Origin: Isosphaera sp.
GTDB lineage: Bacteria; Planctomycetota; Planctomycetia; Gemmatales; Gemmataceae
Assembly (NCBI GenBank): GCA_013822345.1
Contig: PNKH01000004.1
Span: 62,001-126,000 of the forward strand
Length of the DNA: 64,000 nucleotides
Direction: 5' to 3'
The notes beneath the pieces were generated by a model, which was not told the origin of the DNA, did no database searches, and was given only the letters and a program-made list of their open reading frames with translations. The translations under genes and the position numbers were made by a program. Below are positions 21,020-30,843 of this stretch, in pieces (positions within the stretch are counted from its first letter, which is position 1; each line of letters opens with the position of its first letter).

Positions 21020-23266
21020 ATGACTTCGACAACACGCCCCCCATCATCCACGCTGCCTCGCGACCTCACGGCCGGAATGGTGGTGTTCCTCGTGGCATTA
21101 CCTCTATGTCTGGGAATCGCGCTGGCATCGGGTGCCCCGTTGCTGTCGGGTGTCCTGTCCGGAATCGTTGGCGGGATTCTTGTAGGCATGGTGAGCCAAT
21201 CTCATACCAGTGTAAGCGGACCAGCCGCCGGTTTGGCGGCAGTAGTTGCGGCCCAGATCACTGGGCTGGGATCATTCCCGACTTTTCTCTTGGCGGTGGT
21301 TATCGCCGGTCTGATTCAAATCGTGTTGGGGATCGCACGCGCCGGGTTCATTGCCGACTTCGTTCCCTCCAGTGTCATCAAGGGGCTGCTGGCCGCTATC
21401 GGCGTGCTCCTGGTCCTGAAGCAGATTCCTCACCTGCTGGGGCACGATGCCGACCCGGAAGGCGACATGGCCTTTCAGCAGCACGACCACGCGACTACGT
21501 TCAGCGAACTCGGCCACATGGTTGACCATATCCATCCTGGCGCGGCTATCATTGGATTTGGGGCCATCGCGTTGCTTGTCTGCTGGGCTCGCTTCAAGCC
21601 GTTGAAACAATCGGTCGTTCCAGGACCTTTGGTCGTGGTGCTGTTCGGGGTAGGTCTGGGCTTCCTCTTCGGACGACTCGGCGGCGGTTGGGCGCTGGAG
21701 CCGAGGAACTTCGTGCAGGTGCCGGTGGCGGACAGCCTGGCCGGGTTCCTGGGGTTCCTCCAGTGGCCGGATTTTTCGCAATGGTCCAACCCGGCAGTAT
21801 ACATGGCCGGGTTGACCATCGCGGCGGTGGCTTCGCTGGAAACGCTGCTGAACTTGGACGCGGTCGATAAGATCGACCCACAGCAACGCACGTCTCCCCC
21901 GAGCCGGGAATTGCTGGCTCAGGGCGTTGGCAACGTGGCGGCCGGGCTGATCGGCGGCATTCCCGTTACGTCGGTGATCGTCCGCAGTTCCGTCAACATC
22001 AATGCCGGTAGCCGCACGAAACTTGCCACGATTGTTCACGGCGTCCTGCTTTTCGTGAGTGTCGCGCTCCTCCCGGTCTGGCTGAACGCGATTCCGTTGT
22101 CCTGCCTGGCGGCGATCCTGCTGGTCACCGGCGTCAAGCTGGCCAGCCCGAAGCTGGTGCGGCGGATGTGGGACGAGGGGCGCTACCAGTTCGTGCCGTT
22201 CGCGCTGACGGTGGCCGCCATCGTCCTGACCGACCTGCTGGTCGGGGTCCTGATCGGGCTGGCGGCGAGCACCAGCTTCATTCTGTACAGCAACGTCCGC
22301 CGCCCGATCCGACGCTTCGTGGAGAAGCACCTGGGGGGCGACGTATTGCACATCGAACTGGCCAACCAGGTCAGCTTTCTGAATCGGGCTGCTCTGCTTA
22401 AAGTCCTGGATGCGGTGCCTCGCGGGGGGCAAGTGTTGCTCGACGCGCAGAACACGGACTACATCGACCCGGACGTCTTGGACCTGATCCGCGATTTCGA
22501 CGAAAAGACAGCCCCGGCGCGCGGCGTGGAGGTGAGCTTGCTCGGGTTCCGCAGCAAATACCAGTTCCAGGACCGGATGCAGTACGTGGACTATTCCACG
22601 CGAGACCTTCAGAGCCAGCTAACCCCCCAGCAGGTGCTTCAAATCCTGAAGGACGGCCACGAGCGGTTCCGCACGGGCCAGCGTCTGACGCGCGACCTCG
22701 GCCGCCAGGTCCGCGCCACGTCCGGGGGGCAGCATCCCCTGGCCGTCATCCTCAGCTGCATCGACTCCCGCACGCCCACAGAACTGATCTTCGACCTGGG
22801 GGTGGGCGACAGCTTCAGCATCCGCATCGCCGGGAACGTCATCAGCCGCGAGGTCCTGGGCAGCATGGAGTACGCGTGCGCCGTGGCGGGGGCGAGGCTG
22901 ATTCTCGTCATGGGGCACACGCGGTGCGGTGCCGTGACCGCGGCCGTCGAGTTGGCCGGCTCGGCGGAAACCGCGGCCCAGGCCACCGGCTGCCAGCATC
23001 TCGAACCGATTGTTCAGGTCATTCAGCAATCGGTTGACCCGCTCACCTGCGGGCGACTGGAACAGTTGTCCGCTGCCGAAAAGGAAACCTTCGTCAATGC
23101 GGTGGCTCGCGGCAATGTCGCCCGCGTCACAGAGATGGTTTTCGGGCAAAGCCAGACGCTCAACCAACTTCATCGGGAGGGGCGAGTCGCGATCATCGGC
23201 GCAGTTTACGACGTAGTAACCGGGGAAATCGAGTTCCTGCCGCATGTTGACGAGTGCGTCACTTAA
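21020..23266 (+). CDS. SulP transporter - STAS - beta-carbonic anhydrase fusion
   Basis: N-terminal 'DLTAGMVVFLVALPLCLGIALASGAPLLSGVLSGIVGG'; C-terminal 'AVILSCIDSRTPTELIFDLGVGDSFSIRIAGNV...LILVMGHTRCGAV'. Confidence 0.93.
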   Translation: MTSTTRPPSSTLPRDLTAGMVVFLVALPLCLGIALASGAPLLSGVLSGIVGGILVGMVSQSHTSVSGPAAGLAAVVAAQITGLGSFPTFLLAVVIAGLIQIVLGIARAGFIADFVPSSVIKGLLAAIGVLLVLKQIPHLLGHDADPEGDMAFQQHDHATTFSELGHMVDHIHPGAAIIGFGAIALLVCWARFKPLKQSVVPGPLVVVLFGVGLGFLFGRLGGGWALEPRNFVQVPVADSLAGFLGFLQWPDFSQWSNPAVYMAGLTIAAVASLETLLNLDAVDKIDPQQRTSPPSRELLAQGVGNVAAGLIGGIPVTSVIVRSSVNINAGSRTKLATIVHGVLLFVSVALLPVWLNAIPLSCLAAILLVTGVKLASPKLVRRMWDEGRYQFVPFALTVAAIVLTDLLVGVLIGLAASTSFILYSNVRRPIRRFVEKHLGGDVLHIELANQVSFLNRAALLKVLDAVPRGGQVLLDAQNTDYIDPDVLDLIRDFDEKTAPARGVEVSLLGFRSKYQFQDRMQYVDYSTRDLQSQLTPQQVLQILKDGHERFRTGQRLTRDLGRQVRATSGGQHPLAVILSCIDSRTPTELIFDLGVGDSFSIRIAGNVISREVLGSMEYACAVAGARLILVMGHTRCGAVTAAVELAGSAETAAQATGCQHLEPIVQVIQQSVDPLTCGRLEQLSAAEKETFVNAVARGNVARVTEMVFGQSQTLNQLHREGRVAIIGAVYDVVTGEIEFLPHVDECVT

Positions 23267-23346
23267 GCCTTGGCGGTGGGGTTCGCCGGCGGCTGGCTTT
23301 GACGGCGTCGCCGGGCAGGCCATCGGTTGAAGGTACGGGGGGGAAC

Positions 23347-23847
23347 GTGAGTATGGACTGGAAGGTGGAAGCACTGATGGCCTTTCGGGTGATGGTCGCC
23401 GTCGTCCTGGGCGGGTTCGTCGGCTGGGAGCGGCAGTGGCACGGCCGGGAGGCGGGCATCCGCACCTACGCGGCCGTGGCCCTCGGGGCGTGCGTGTTCG
23501 CGCTCATTTCGACCCACGTTACGACCGGGAACAACCCGCACGTCATCGCCGCGGGGGTGGTGACCGGCATCGGCTTCCTCGGGGCCGGCGTGATCGTTCG
23601 GGAGCAAGGCAACATCGCAGGGCTGACGACGGCCGCCACCCTCTGGTCCACCGCCTCCGTGGGCCTGGCCGTCGGGTACGGCATGTACCTGCTGGGCGTG
23701 CTCGTCTCGCTGATCGTCTTCGGCCTGCTGGCGGTGCATCACGTGCCGGGATGGGACCGCCTCAAGCACGATCTAGACAGGGCACAACCGCAAGTGCCGA
23801 CTACAACTACAACGGGAAAGGATGCGACGCGGCAAGACGAGGTATGA
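23347..23847 (+). CDS. MgtC/SapB family membrane protein
   Basis: 'GGFVGWERQWHGREAGIRTYAAVALGACVFALIS...VVTGIGFLGAGVIVREQGNIAGLTTAATLWSTASVGLAVGYG'. Confidence 0.9.
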   Translation: MSMDWKVEALMAFRVMVAVVLGGFVGWERQWHGREAGIRTYAAVALGACVFALISTHVTTGNNPHVIAAGVVTGIGFLGAGVIVREQGNIAGLTTAATLWSTASVGLAVGYGMYLLGVLVSLIVFGLLAVHHVPGWDRLKHDLDRAQPQVPTTTTTGKDATRQDEV

Positions 23848-24029
23848 GGAAACCACCAGCGCTGCACCGCCGCCGCTACGGTGAGGTGTACAACCGGACG
23901 GCAAATGGCAGCATCGTACCCGGCACGCCTTGATCTGAAAGGGCACGTTCCGATTTTGGCCCACGCCCCGCCGTTCGCGGGTGTCGCTCGCTCCTGCCAG
24001 GCAGCCTCTTGAGTCCGTCCTGCCGGCCC

Positions 24030-24296
24030 CTCGGCCGTGTGGCGACGCTCAGCCACCTCAAAGAGGAGTTAGAACTGCCGGCCGGGGTGACGCTACACAT
24101 CGACATCCGCGGGCTGAGCTACATCGACCACGCTTGCCTCACCCTCCTGACGAACTGGGAGAAGCAGCACGCGGCGACGGGCGGCCGGTTGGTCCTGGAC
24201 TGGGAAACGCTGCGGGCACGCTTTTCGGCCGCCCGGCCGCGCCCCCGAACTGAACGCCCGCACAAGGAGAAGGCCGACGGCGAGCGTCGTCGTTGA
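24030..24296 (+). pseudogene. Truncated copy of a SulP C-terminal STAS domain
   Basis: 'LPAGVTLHIDIRGLSYIDHACLTLLTNWEKQHAATGGRLVLDWETLRARFSAARPRPR' closely matches the C-terminus of the 18415-20703 fusion; no transporter part upstream. Confidence 0.8.
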
Positions 24297-25684
24297 CGGT
24301 GCTCCAGGACTTCGCTGGTATTGCGAAAATGCTGTACGAAACAGCTCGCGAGCCGGAAATTGGTGTCGGGCGTAACGGAGCGGCCGTGCCGAAGATGCTC
24401 GACGACATCCTGGTTTATCTCCTGCGGTCGGACGCCCTCGTGCATTCGGAGGGCGTTCGCGACGGGGACTTATTGAGCCGCCTCATCGAGCGGCGGGACG
24501 AGGTCGCCTGGGACGCGCTCGTGCGGCGGCACGGCCCGATGGTCTGGGGCGTCTGCCGCCGCATCCTCGGCCACACCCAGGACGCCGAAGACGCCTTCCA
24601 GACGACGTTCATCGTCCTCGTCCGGCGGGCCACGTCCATCAACCCGAGGAGCGGCGTGGCGAACTGGCTCTACGGGGTCGCCCGCCAGACGGCCGTGAAG
24701 GCTAGGGCGACGGCCGCGCGGCGAGGGGCGCGGGAGAAGCAGATGCCGGTGCTGCCCGAAGTCGGTGTGGCCGACCCAGCCCCCGACGAATTGTGGATGC
24801 TGCTCGACCGGGAGTTGAGCCGACTGCCCGAAAAGTACCGGGCACCGATCGTCCTGTGCGACCTGGAGGGGAAAACGTTCAAGGACGCGGCCCGCGAACT
24901 CGGTTGGCCGGAGGGCACGCTCTCCGGGCGGCTGTCGCGGGCGAGGAAGCTGCTGGCAGACCGGCTGACCCGTGCCGGGGTGGTTCTGTCTGCGAGTATA
25001 GCCGGTCTCGGGGTTGGGGAGGTCGCGTCCGGGGGTGACGTGCCGCCCCCGCTGGTCACGTCCACGATCACGGCCGGTTGGCGGGTTGCGGCGGGTCAGC
25101 CGATGTCCGGCCTGGCCCCTGCGGTCGCCGCTCTCTCTCAGGAGGTGCTACGAGCCATGTTCATCCCGAAGCTGAAGCTGGTGGCCTGCGTTCTCCTCGT
25201 CGGCGGGATGCTGCTGACCGGGGTGGCGATCTCGGCCCGTCATTCCGGGACCGCTCCGGACGAGCCGAAAAAGGCGAGCCCCTCGGACCCGCCGAAAGCG
25301 GGCAACATCCCCCAAGACCCGCCACCCAAGGACCAGCCCGGTGGCAACGCGAAGATCCGAGAGCTACAAAAGGAGCGGCTCGCCGTGCTCCGGCAGATTG
25401 CGGACCAAACGAACACGGCATACAAGGGAGGTCAGGTTCCGCTGACGACCGTGTTGGAAGCCCAGCGGGAGGTCAACGCCGCCGAACTGGAGTTGTGCGA
25501 GACGCACAAGGAGCGGTTGATCTTCTTGGAGAAGAAGGTCGAACTCGCCAAGGACACCGAGAAGAACACGGAAAAGCTGGTCCAAGCCCATACCGCGCCA
25601 CAGGCGCACCTACTCAGGGCACGGGCGAACCGCCTACAGGCCGAGATCGAGTTGGAGAAGGAGAAAGCCGTCCGACCAAAGTGA
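24293..25684 (+). CDS. ECF sigma factor with C-terminal TM and coiled-coil extension
   Basis: 'LVRRHGPMVWGVCRRILGHTQDAEDAFQTTFIVLVRRATSI...LPEKYRAPIVLCDLEGKTFKDAARELGWPEGTLSGRLSRARKLL', then a TM segment and a coiled coil. Confidence 0.9.
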   Translation: MTVLQDFAGIAKMLYETAREPEIGVGRNGAAVPKMLDDILVYLLRSDALVHSEGVRDGDLLSRLIERRDEVAWDALVRRHGPMVWGVCRRILGHTQDAEDAFQTTFIVLVRRATSINPRSGVANWLYGVARQTAVKARATAARRGAREKQMPVLPEVGVADPAPDELWMLLDRELSRLPEKYRAPIVLCDLEGKTFKDAARELGWPEGTLSGRLSRARKLLADRLTRAGVVLSASIAGLGVGEVASGGDVPPPLVTSTITAGWRVAAGQPMSGLAPAVAALSQEVLRAMFIPKLKLVACVLLVGGMLLTGVAISARHSGTAPDEPKKASPSDPPKAGNIPQDPPPKDQPGGNAKIRELQKERLAVLRQIADQTNTAYKGGQVPLTTVLEAQREVNAAELELCETHKERLIFLEKKVELAKDTEKNTEKLVQAHTAPQAHLLRARANRLQAEIELEKEKAVRPK

Positions 25685-25749
25685 GGCGGTTCAGGAACTT
25701 TCGAGCCAGACCCGCGGCGGTGACCCTGATTGCACGGCTACACGGGTCG

Positions 25750-26268
25750 TCATCGGGGTAGTGCCTCCACCGTCCCTTCCGGTGAAGCCCCTGTGGGCAA
25801 CGCTCCGGGAAACGGAGCCGATACCGTCAGCACCGGGCACTCGGCATTCCGAACGACCTGCTCGGCGACACTGCCAATCAAAAGCCGACCAAGCCCGGTG
25901 CGGCCGTGGGTGCCCAGGACAATGAGGCTCGCGTCGATCTCCTGGGCCACGCGGAGTATCTCGGCGGCCGGGTCGCCCTCCTCCAGACGGCGTTCGGCGC
26001 GGGCGTCGGCCCCAGGGACTTCGAGGCGATCGAGGTGGTCTTTCGCTTCTCGAAGCAGAATTGTCGGGTCGGGGGGAGGGAGTCCCTCCCCGTAAGCGAA
26101 TGGGGACAATGGTGCCACCACGTGCAGGACGACCAACCGGGCACCGTAGTCGCGGGTGAGGGCGCACGCCAACTGGAAGGCGTTCTCGGATCGCTCCGAG
26201 AAGTCGGTCGGGTGCAAGACGGTCTGGATGGACAGCACGACGCGCTCTCTGGGGCAACGGTTACGCAT
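25750..26268 (-). CDS. Universal stress protein (UspA family)
   Basis: 'VLHPTDFSERSENAFQLACALTRDYGARLVVLHVV...ASLIVLGTHGRTGLGRLLIGSVAEQVVRNAECPVLTV'. Confidence 0.92.
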   Translation of the reverse strand: MRNRCPRERVVLSIQTVLHPTDFSERSENAFQLACALTRDYGARLVVLHVVAPLSPFAYGEGLPPPDPTILLREAKDHLDRLEVPGADARAERRLEEGDPAAEILRVAQEIDASLIVLGTHGRTGLGRLLIGSVAEQVVRNAECPVLTVSAPFPGALPTGASPEGTVEALPR

Positions 26269-26614
26269 GTGCCACGGTTGCGTGCTTCTTGCACTCGGCG
26301 GCGCACCTGCGGCACGCCTCGGCACACCGGCGGCAGTGGCCGTGTTCGTCGGCGTGCTTCTCGCACTCGGCCGCACAAACCTCGCACAGGTGGGCGCACA
26401 GGGCGCAGAAGTCGCCGTGGTGGACCGACTCACGGGCCATCGCGTTCAGGGCCGCGGCGCAGGCGTCGGCACAGTCCAGGTCGAGCAGCGCGCACTCCGT
26501 CATCCCCTCCTTGATGCACTCGGCTGCGCAGTGCTGGCACTCGTGCAGCGCCTCCTCACACGCCTCGATACACGCGGCCAGGTCGGCCTTCACAGCGTTC
26601 TCAGCCATGACCAT
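26261..26614 (-). CDS. Four-helix-bundle copper-binding protein (Csp-like), second paralog
   Basis: 'CIEACEEALHECQHCAAEC...CALCAHLCEVCAAECEKHADEHGHCRRCAEACRRCAAECKKH'. Confidence 0.88.
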   Translation of the reverse strand: MVMAENAVKADLAACIEACEEALHECQHCAAECIKEGMTECALLDLDCADACAAALNAMARESVHHGDFCALCAHLCEVCAAECEKHADEHGHCRRCAEACRRCAAECKKHATVAHA

Positions 26615-26795
26615 TCCCTCCGTTCCGAGCGAGCAGTGACGGTTTGGTGTCGGCTCACGTTCTCCGAACTACTCGGCTCGATAGTGTTAGTCCCGTGCGG
26701 TTGGCTGCAAACGGCGTTCCGAATGCGGGACGCGGCTTACTCATCCGGAACGGACTGCCCGCCACGGGCGGAAGTCGGCCTCGCGTGGAGCGATC

Positions 26796-28292
26796 ATGAA
26801 GGCGTGGCGAATCGTACCGAGTTCGGTGGGCGGCCGGGTCGCCCTGGCGGTGAACCTGCTCGTCGCCGTCGCGGCGATCGGATTCCTGGCGTTCGACTAC
26901 CACCGCGAGAGCCACCAGCGGCTGGCCGACAAGGCGGCGTCCCTGCGGGAGCAGGCGATGACGTTCCACCAGGCCGTCGCCGGGTACAAAGGCGAGTCGG
27001 CCGACCGCCAGCAACGGTTCATCGACGCGGTGTGCGGGCGGATGGATGACGCCGACTCCCCCGGTCACCACCTCATCGTGGAAATCGACGGGCGGGTGTT
27101 ACAGTCCCAGGCCCACCGCCGGGCGTCCGACGAGTTGTTGGCGGCGGTCCGGGCGGCGGCCGACGCCGAACACCCGGAGGACGCCGAGTTGATCGTCGGC
27201 CGGCACTCGGAGGCCGCAGTGACGGTGTACGTCGCCGAGCGCATGTCACAGGTCCGGGCCGAAATCCGCCGGCAGGTCGTCGTCCGGTCGGCCGGCGTCC
27301 TGACCTTCTGTGTTTTCCTCGCGCTCGCGGTGAACGCGGTACTCCGCAAGGTGGTCCAGAAGCCCCTGCGGCGGCTGGTGCGGACCATCGACGGGATCGC
27401 GGCCGGGAACTACGGCACGTCCGCCGGGTACTACTCAGCCGCGGAACTCGCCCGGCTGGCGGACGCGGTCGATGCCATGAGCCGGGCGCTGGCCGAGGCC
27501 GAGGGCCGGCGGAAGGCGGCGACCGACAAGGCCCGCCGCATCCAACACCACCTGCTCCCCGCGAACGGCCGGCTCCCCGGACTCGAAATCGGCGTGTTCT
27601 ACCTCGCGGCGGACGACGTAGCGGGAGACTACTACGACCTGTTCCGAATGCCGGACGGGACGACGGTCGTGTGCGTGGCCGACGTGGTCGGGCACGGTGT
27701 CCCGGCGGCGATGATCGCGGCCATGCTCAAAGTGCTGCTGGCCGAGGCCGCCGCCGCCCACGACGACCCCGGCGAGATGCTCGGGTGGGTGAATCGGCGG
27801 CTCACCGCCGTCACCCTGCCGGAAGATTTCGCCACCGTGTTCTTGGCCCGCTGGAACCCCGCCGCGGGGCGCTTGCGGTACGCGAGCGCCGGTCACGAGC
27901 CGGCGCTGTTCGTCCCGCAGGGCGGGCCGGCAGTGGCACTGGACTCGACCGGTACGCTGCTCGGGATCGACGCCGGCTCGACGTGGGAGACGGGCGAGTT
28001 GTCGGTCAAGCCTGGCGACCTGCTCGGATGCTGGACGGACGGCCTCAGCGAGGCGCGGGATGTGGCCGGTGGTATGTTCGGGCGGGAGCGGGTCGCCGCG
28101 CTCATCGAACAGTACCGGACGGGGACCGCGGGCGAGATCACCGAGCGTGTCCGCGCCGCCGTTCTCGGTTTCGCGGGCGGCGGAAGCGTCTCGGACGACT
28201 GCACGTTCCTGGCCATTCGGTTTGACACGAGTGCTGCCGACGATCATCGAAACTCCGAATCGACGGCGCAAGTCGGGCCTCCGGGGGCGTAA
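26796..28292 (+). CDS. SpoIIE/PP2C-family phosphatase with TM and HAMP-like region
   Basis: 'ARRIQHHLLPANGRLPGLEIGVFYLAADDVAGDYYDLFRMPDGTTVVCVADVVGHGVPAAMIAAML'. Confidence 0.9.
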   Translation: MKAWRIVPSSVGGRVALAVNLLVAVAAIGFLAFDYHRESHQRLADKAASLREQAMTFHQAVAGYKGESADRQQRFIDAVCGRMDDADSPGHHLIVEIDGRVLQSQAHRRASDELLAAVRAAADAEHPEDAELIVGRHSEAAVTVYVAERMSQVRAEIRRQVVVRSAGVLTFCVFLALAVNAVLRKVVQKPLRRLVRTIDGIAAGNYGTSAGYYSAAELARLADAVDAMSRALAEAEGRRKAATDKARRIQHHLLPANGRLPGLEIGVFYLAADDVAGDYYDLFRMPDGTTVVCVADVVGHGVPAAMIAAMLKVLLAEAAAAHDDPGEMLGWVNRRLTAVTLPEDFATVFLARWNPAAGRLRYASAGHEPALFVPQGGPAVALDSTGTLLGIDAGSTWETGELSVKPGDLLGCWTDGLSEARDVAGGMFGRERVAALIEQYRTGTAGEITERVRAAVLGFAGGGSVSDDCTFLAIRFDTSAADDHRNSESTAQVGPPGA

Positions 28293-28369
28293 TCGTTACA
28301 GGCAGGGCGGCGGGGCCACCCCCGGTCCTTCAGCCCATCCCTGCCCGTTTCGCCCGAGGAGTTTCCCCT

Positions 28370-28704
28370 TGAAGTACCTCATTACGGGAGCCGTGGCCGC
28401 GCTGGCACTGTTCGTGACCGCCGGCACGGCATCCGCCCAGCACCCCGTCGGCCACTCCGGTCACGGCGGCTACTCCGGCCACTCCGTCGCGCCCGGCCAC
28501 CACGCCATCGCCCCCGCGTACCACGGCGGCCACCACGCGGGCGGTCACCTCGCTTACCCTCAAGCCGGGTTCGGAGTGGGCGTCTACTCCGCTCCGGTGT
28601 ACGGCGGGCTCGTCGTACCCCCCGCCCCGCTCTACCTCCCCAACTACGCCCCGGTCAACCCGCACGGACACGGTCACCTTCGGCACCACCCGTTCCACCA
28701 CTGA
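28370..28704 (+). CDS. Small secreted His/Gly-rich protein
   Basis: TTG start; 'LKYLITGAVAALALFVTAGTASAQHPVGHSGHGGYSGHSVAPGHHAIAPAYHGGHH'. Confidence 0.65.
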
Positions 28705-28912
28705 TCGCTGACCGGGATGCCGTCCGACGAGGCCGCGGCACATGCCTCGGCCTTGTTCGTTTGGGGTGCCGAGAGTGAACTGGTCGCGGGCACTTCTGTG
28801 CCTCACAGATTGGGATTGACGGGGCTCCGTGAGGTGGCTATCCGCAGCGACTCTTCGCCAACGGCTACGGTCTGGGGGACAGACGCCGGGCGATGACTGG
28901 GGGGTGATTGTC

Positions 28913-29044
28913 ATGACCACGCGGGCCTGGCTCGTTCGGCTGATGTTGTTGCTCGGCGTGATCGCCATCACAAGCGCGGCCGCGACCGGCTGCAAGTCGG
29001 GTGGTTCCTCGTGCGGCGATTCGAGCTGCACCTCGAAACACTGA
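28913..29044 (+). CDS. Small lipoprotein-like peptide
   Basis: MTTRAWLVRLMLLLGVIAITSAAATGCKSGGSSCGDSSCTSKH; lipobox-like 'AATGC'. Confidence 0.5.
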   Translation: MTTRAWLVRLMLLLGVIAITSAAATGCKSGGSSCGDSSCTSKH

Positions 29045-29336
29045 TCGGTCGAGTTCTCCACCTCACAAACAAGCCCTGCCGCCCCATCGCACGCCGGATG
29101 TCCGGGGGCCGTACCCCGTCGTGCGCCGTAAAACCGAAGGGCGAGAGCAATCTTGCCCGGACAATCGGTACTACCCCTTCAGTTTGGCTATTCCGCCGGC
29201 CGAAGACCAGTTGCAAGCCGGACATCCCGACACGTCCGTACCAGTCCTCACAGGGTCGTGAAGACGACCCTGCCGGGGCATGCCTCGAATCAAGAGGTAA
29301 GCCCCTGATCGGTCGGGAAGGTAACAAGGTGGAATC

Positions 29337-30602
29337 ATGCGCCCGTGGACCATCCTGATCGCCGTTGCGATCCTCGGAACCGGCTGCACGCACACCGCGC
29401 TGGAGCGCCGCACCGTCAAGCAGGCCAGCACGCTGACCGACCTGCAATACAAGCAGGTGCTGGATAACATGGCGATGTTCGCCGGCAACCCGGAGGCGAT
29501 GCCCTGGCACGTCAAGGTCAAAGGCGGCCTGATCCAGATCGCCGACCAGGGGAACGCCGCGCTCGGGGCCGAGTTCCCGATTCCCGTGGTCGGCGAAGCG
29601 GTCACGAAACTCTTCCCTTCGGCCGGTGCGCAGCGGGGCATCGTTGGGCAGTGGGACGTCGATCCCGCGACTGACCCCGACGAACTCGAAATGCTCCAAC
29701 TGGCCTATAAGAAGGCCGTCAACCCCGCAGATGGCGAGGTTCGCAACGAGATCCTCAAGAAAATCTGCGAGTTGGGTGCGCGCTTCGATGTCCTGCCTCA
29801 GGAAAACACGATCAAGGACATCGTCACAGATGAGAAAGCTCAGGCGACTTTGAAAAGTCTGATTAACGGTCTCAAACTCCAAGCTGGAGACAACCTCGAC
29901 AGGGTCAAAGCACTGCAAATCAGTATCGATGCGTTGGAAAAAGGCGGTGTGAAAAAAGATGATGTTGCGACGGTCGCGGCATACAAGAAAGAACGGGATG
30001 ACCTCCTGACCAAGGCGGGCTTTCAAGAAAGCCAAATTGACGAGTTGGGGAAGTTTCTGCTTGCCGGCAAAGAAGACGGCAGTGATCTGAAAGAACGTCT
30101 AAACACAGCCCGGACGAATGCTGGAATACAGCTGCCTTCAAGCAATCTCGTACAGCAAAAACCACCTTCCCTGAGAAGAGGTGAGGATCGAAGCAACCGC
30201 GGTCCTCAAGACGAATCAGACACTATGCTCCGTCTCCTGACGGCCATCCACAATGCTTGCGCTCCGGGCTACCTGCCGCGAACCGATCTTAAGTGGGAGA
30301 CGGAGCGGAACGCGGCCCTGATCGACCAGGCGGAAGACAAGATCCGGAAACTCGAAGCACTTCTTAAAGAGCCGATCTTCCAGACGCCCTGGCTCAACTG
30401 CGGTCAGAAAAAAGACATTCCTAAGTGCGCCTGCTATGTCGGCCATTCCCGCGACTGCTTCGGGGACCGTTACGTCTGGGTGACTCCGGACGGCCTCAAG
30501 GCACTGAGAGAATTCACCCTGGTTGTCCTGACGCTCGCGCCGATCGAGAAGCAGGACGTTGTCTCCGGTCGGGGGGCCGCGTTCAGCCCCACGCTCCGTT
30601 AA
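29337..30602 (+). CDS. Putative lipoprotein of unknown function
   Basis: 'MRPWTILIAVAILGTGCTHTALERRTVKQASTLTDLQYKQVLDNMAMF'; lipobox. Confidence 0.75.
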   Translation: MRPWTILIAVAILGTGCTHTALERRTVKQASTLTDLQYKQVLDNMAMFAGNPEAMPWHVKVKGGLIQIADQGNAALGAEFPIPVVGEAVTKLFPSAGAQRGIVGQWDVDPATDPDELEMLQLAYKKAVNPADGEVRNEILKKICELGARFDVLPQENTIKDIVTDEKAQATLKSLINGLKLQAGDNLDRVKALQISIDALEKGGVKKDDVATVAAYKKERDDLLTKAGFQESQIDELGKFLLAGKEDGSDLKERLNTARTNAGIQLPSSNLVQQKPPSLRRGEDRSNRGPQDESDTMLRLLTAIHNACAPGYLPRTDLKWETERNAALIDQAEDKIRKLEALLKEPIFQTPWLNCGQKKDIPKCACYVGHSRDCFGDRYVWVTPDGLKALREFTLVVLTLAPIEKQDVVSGRGAAFSPTLR

Positions 30603-30660
30603 ATTTCCCGGTCGCCTCGCGTCGGACCCATCCTCATCCGACGGCAGTTGCGGCTGATGC

Positions 30661-30800
30661 GATGAGCGAGTCGATGTCCGGCACGGCCAAAAACGGGCGG
30701 GCACCGTGGGTCATGTTCGGGCTAACGCACGGCGGACCGCTGTACCCCGCTTCCCGACAAGGGCTTTGCTGTTCGCTGCCTGGATGTTGCGGAGTCCTGC
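30661..30800 (+). pseudogene. Degraded 5' fragment of a CDF (CzcD-like) gene
   Basis: 'MSESMSGTAKNGRAPWVMFGLT' then 'LFAAWM' after deletion/frame change; parallels 'MSEQVSVTAKNRRALWVVFGLT...LFAAWM' of the intact gene at 31579. Confidence 0.7.
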
Positions 30801-30843
30801 TATCATTTCAGGCAGACACAATGAGCCGGACTTCGGGGGGCAC

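Noticed and set aside
21272-22432. 386-aa minus-strand ORF
   Set aside because: Antisense to the SulP-CA fusion; no recognisable domain.
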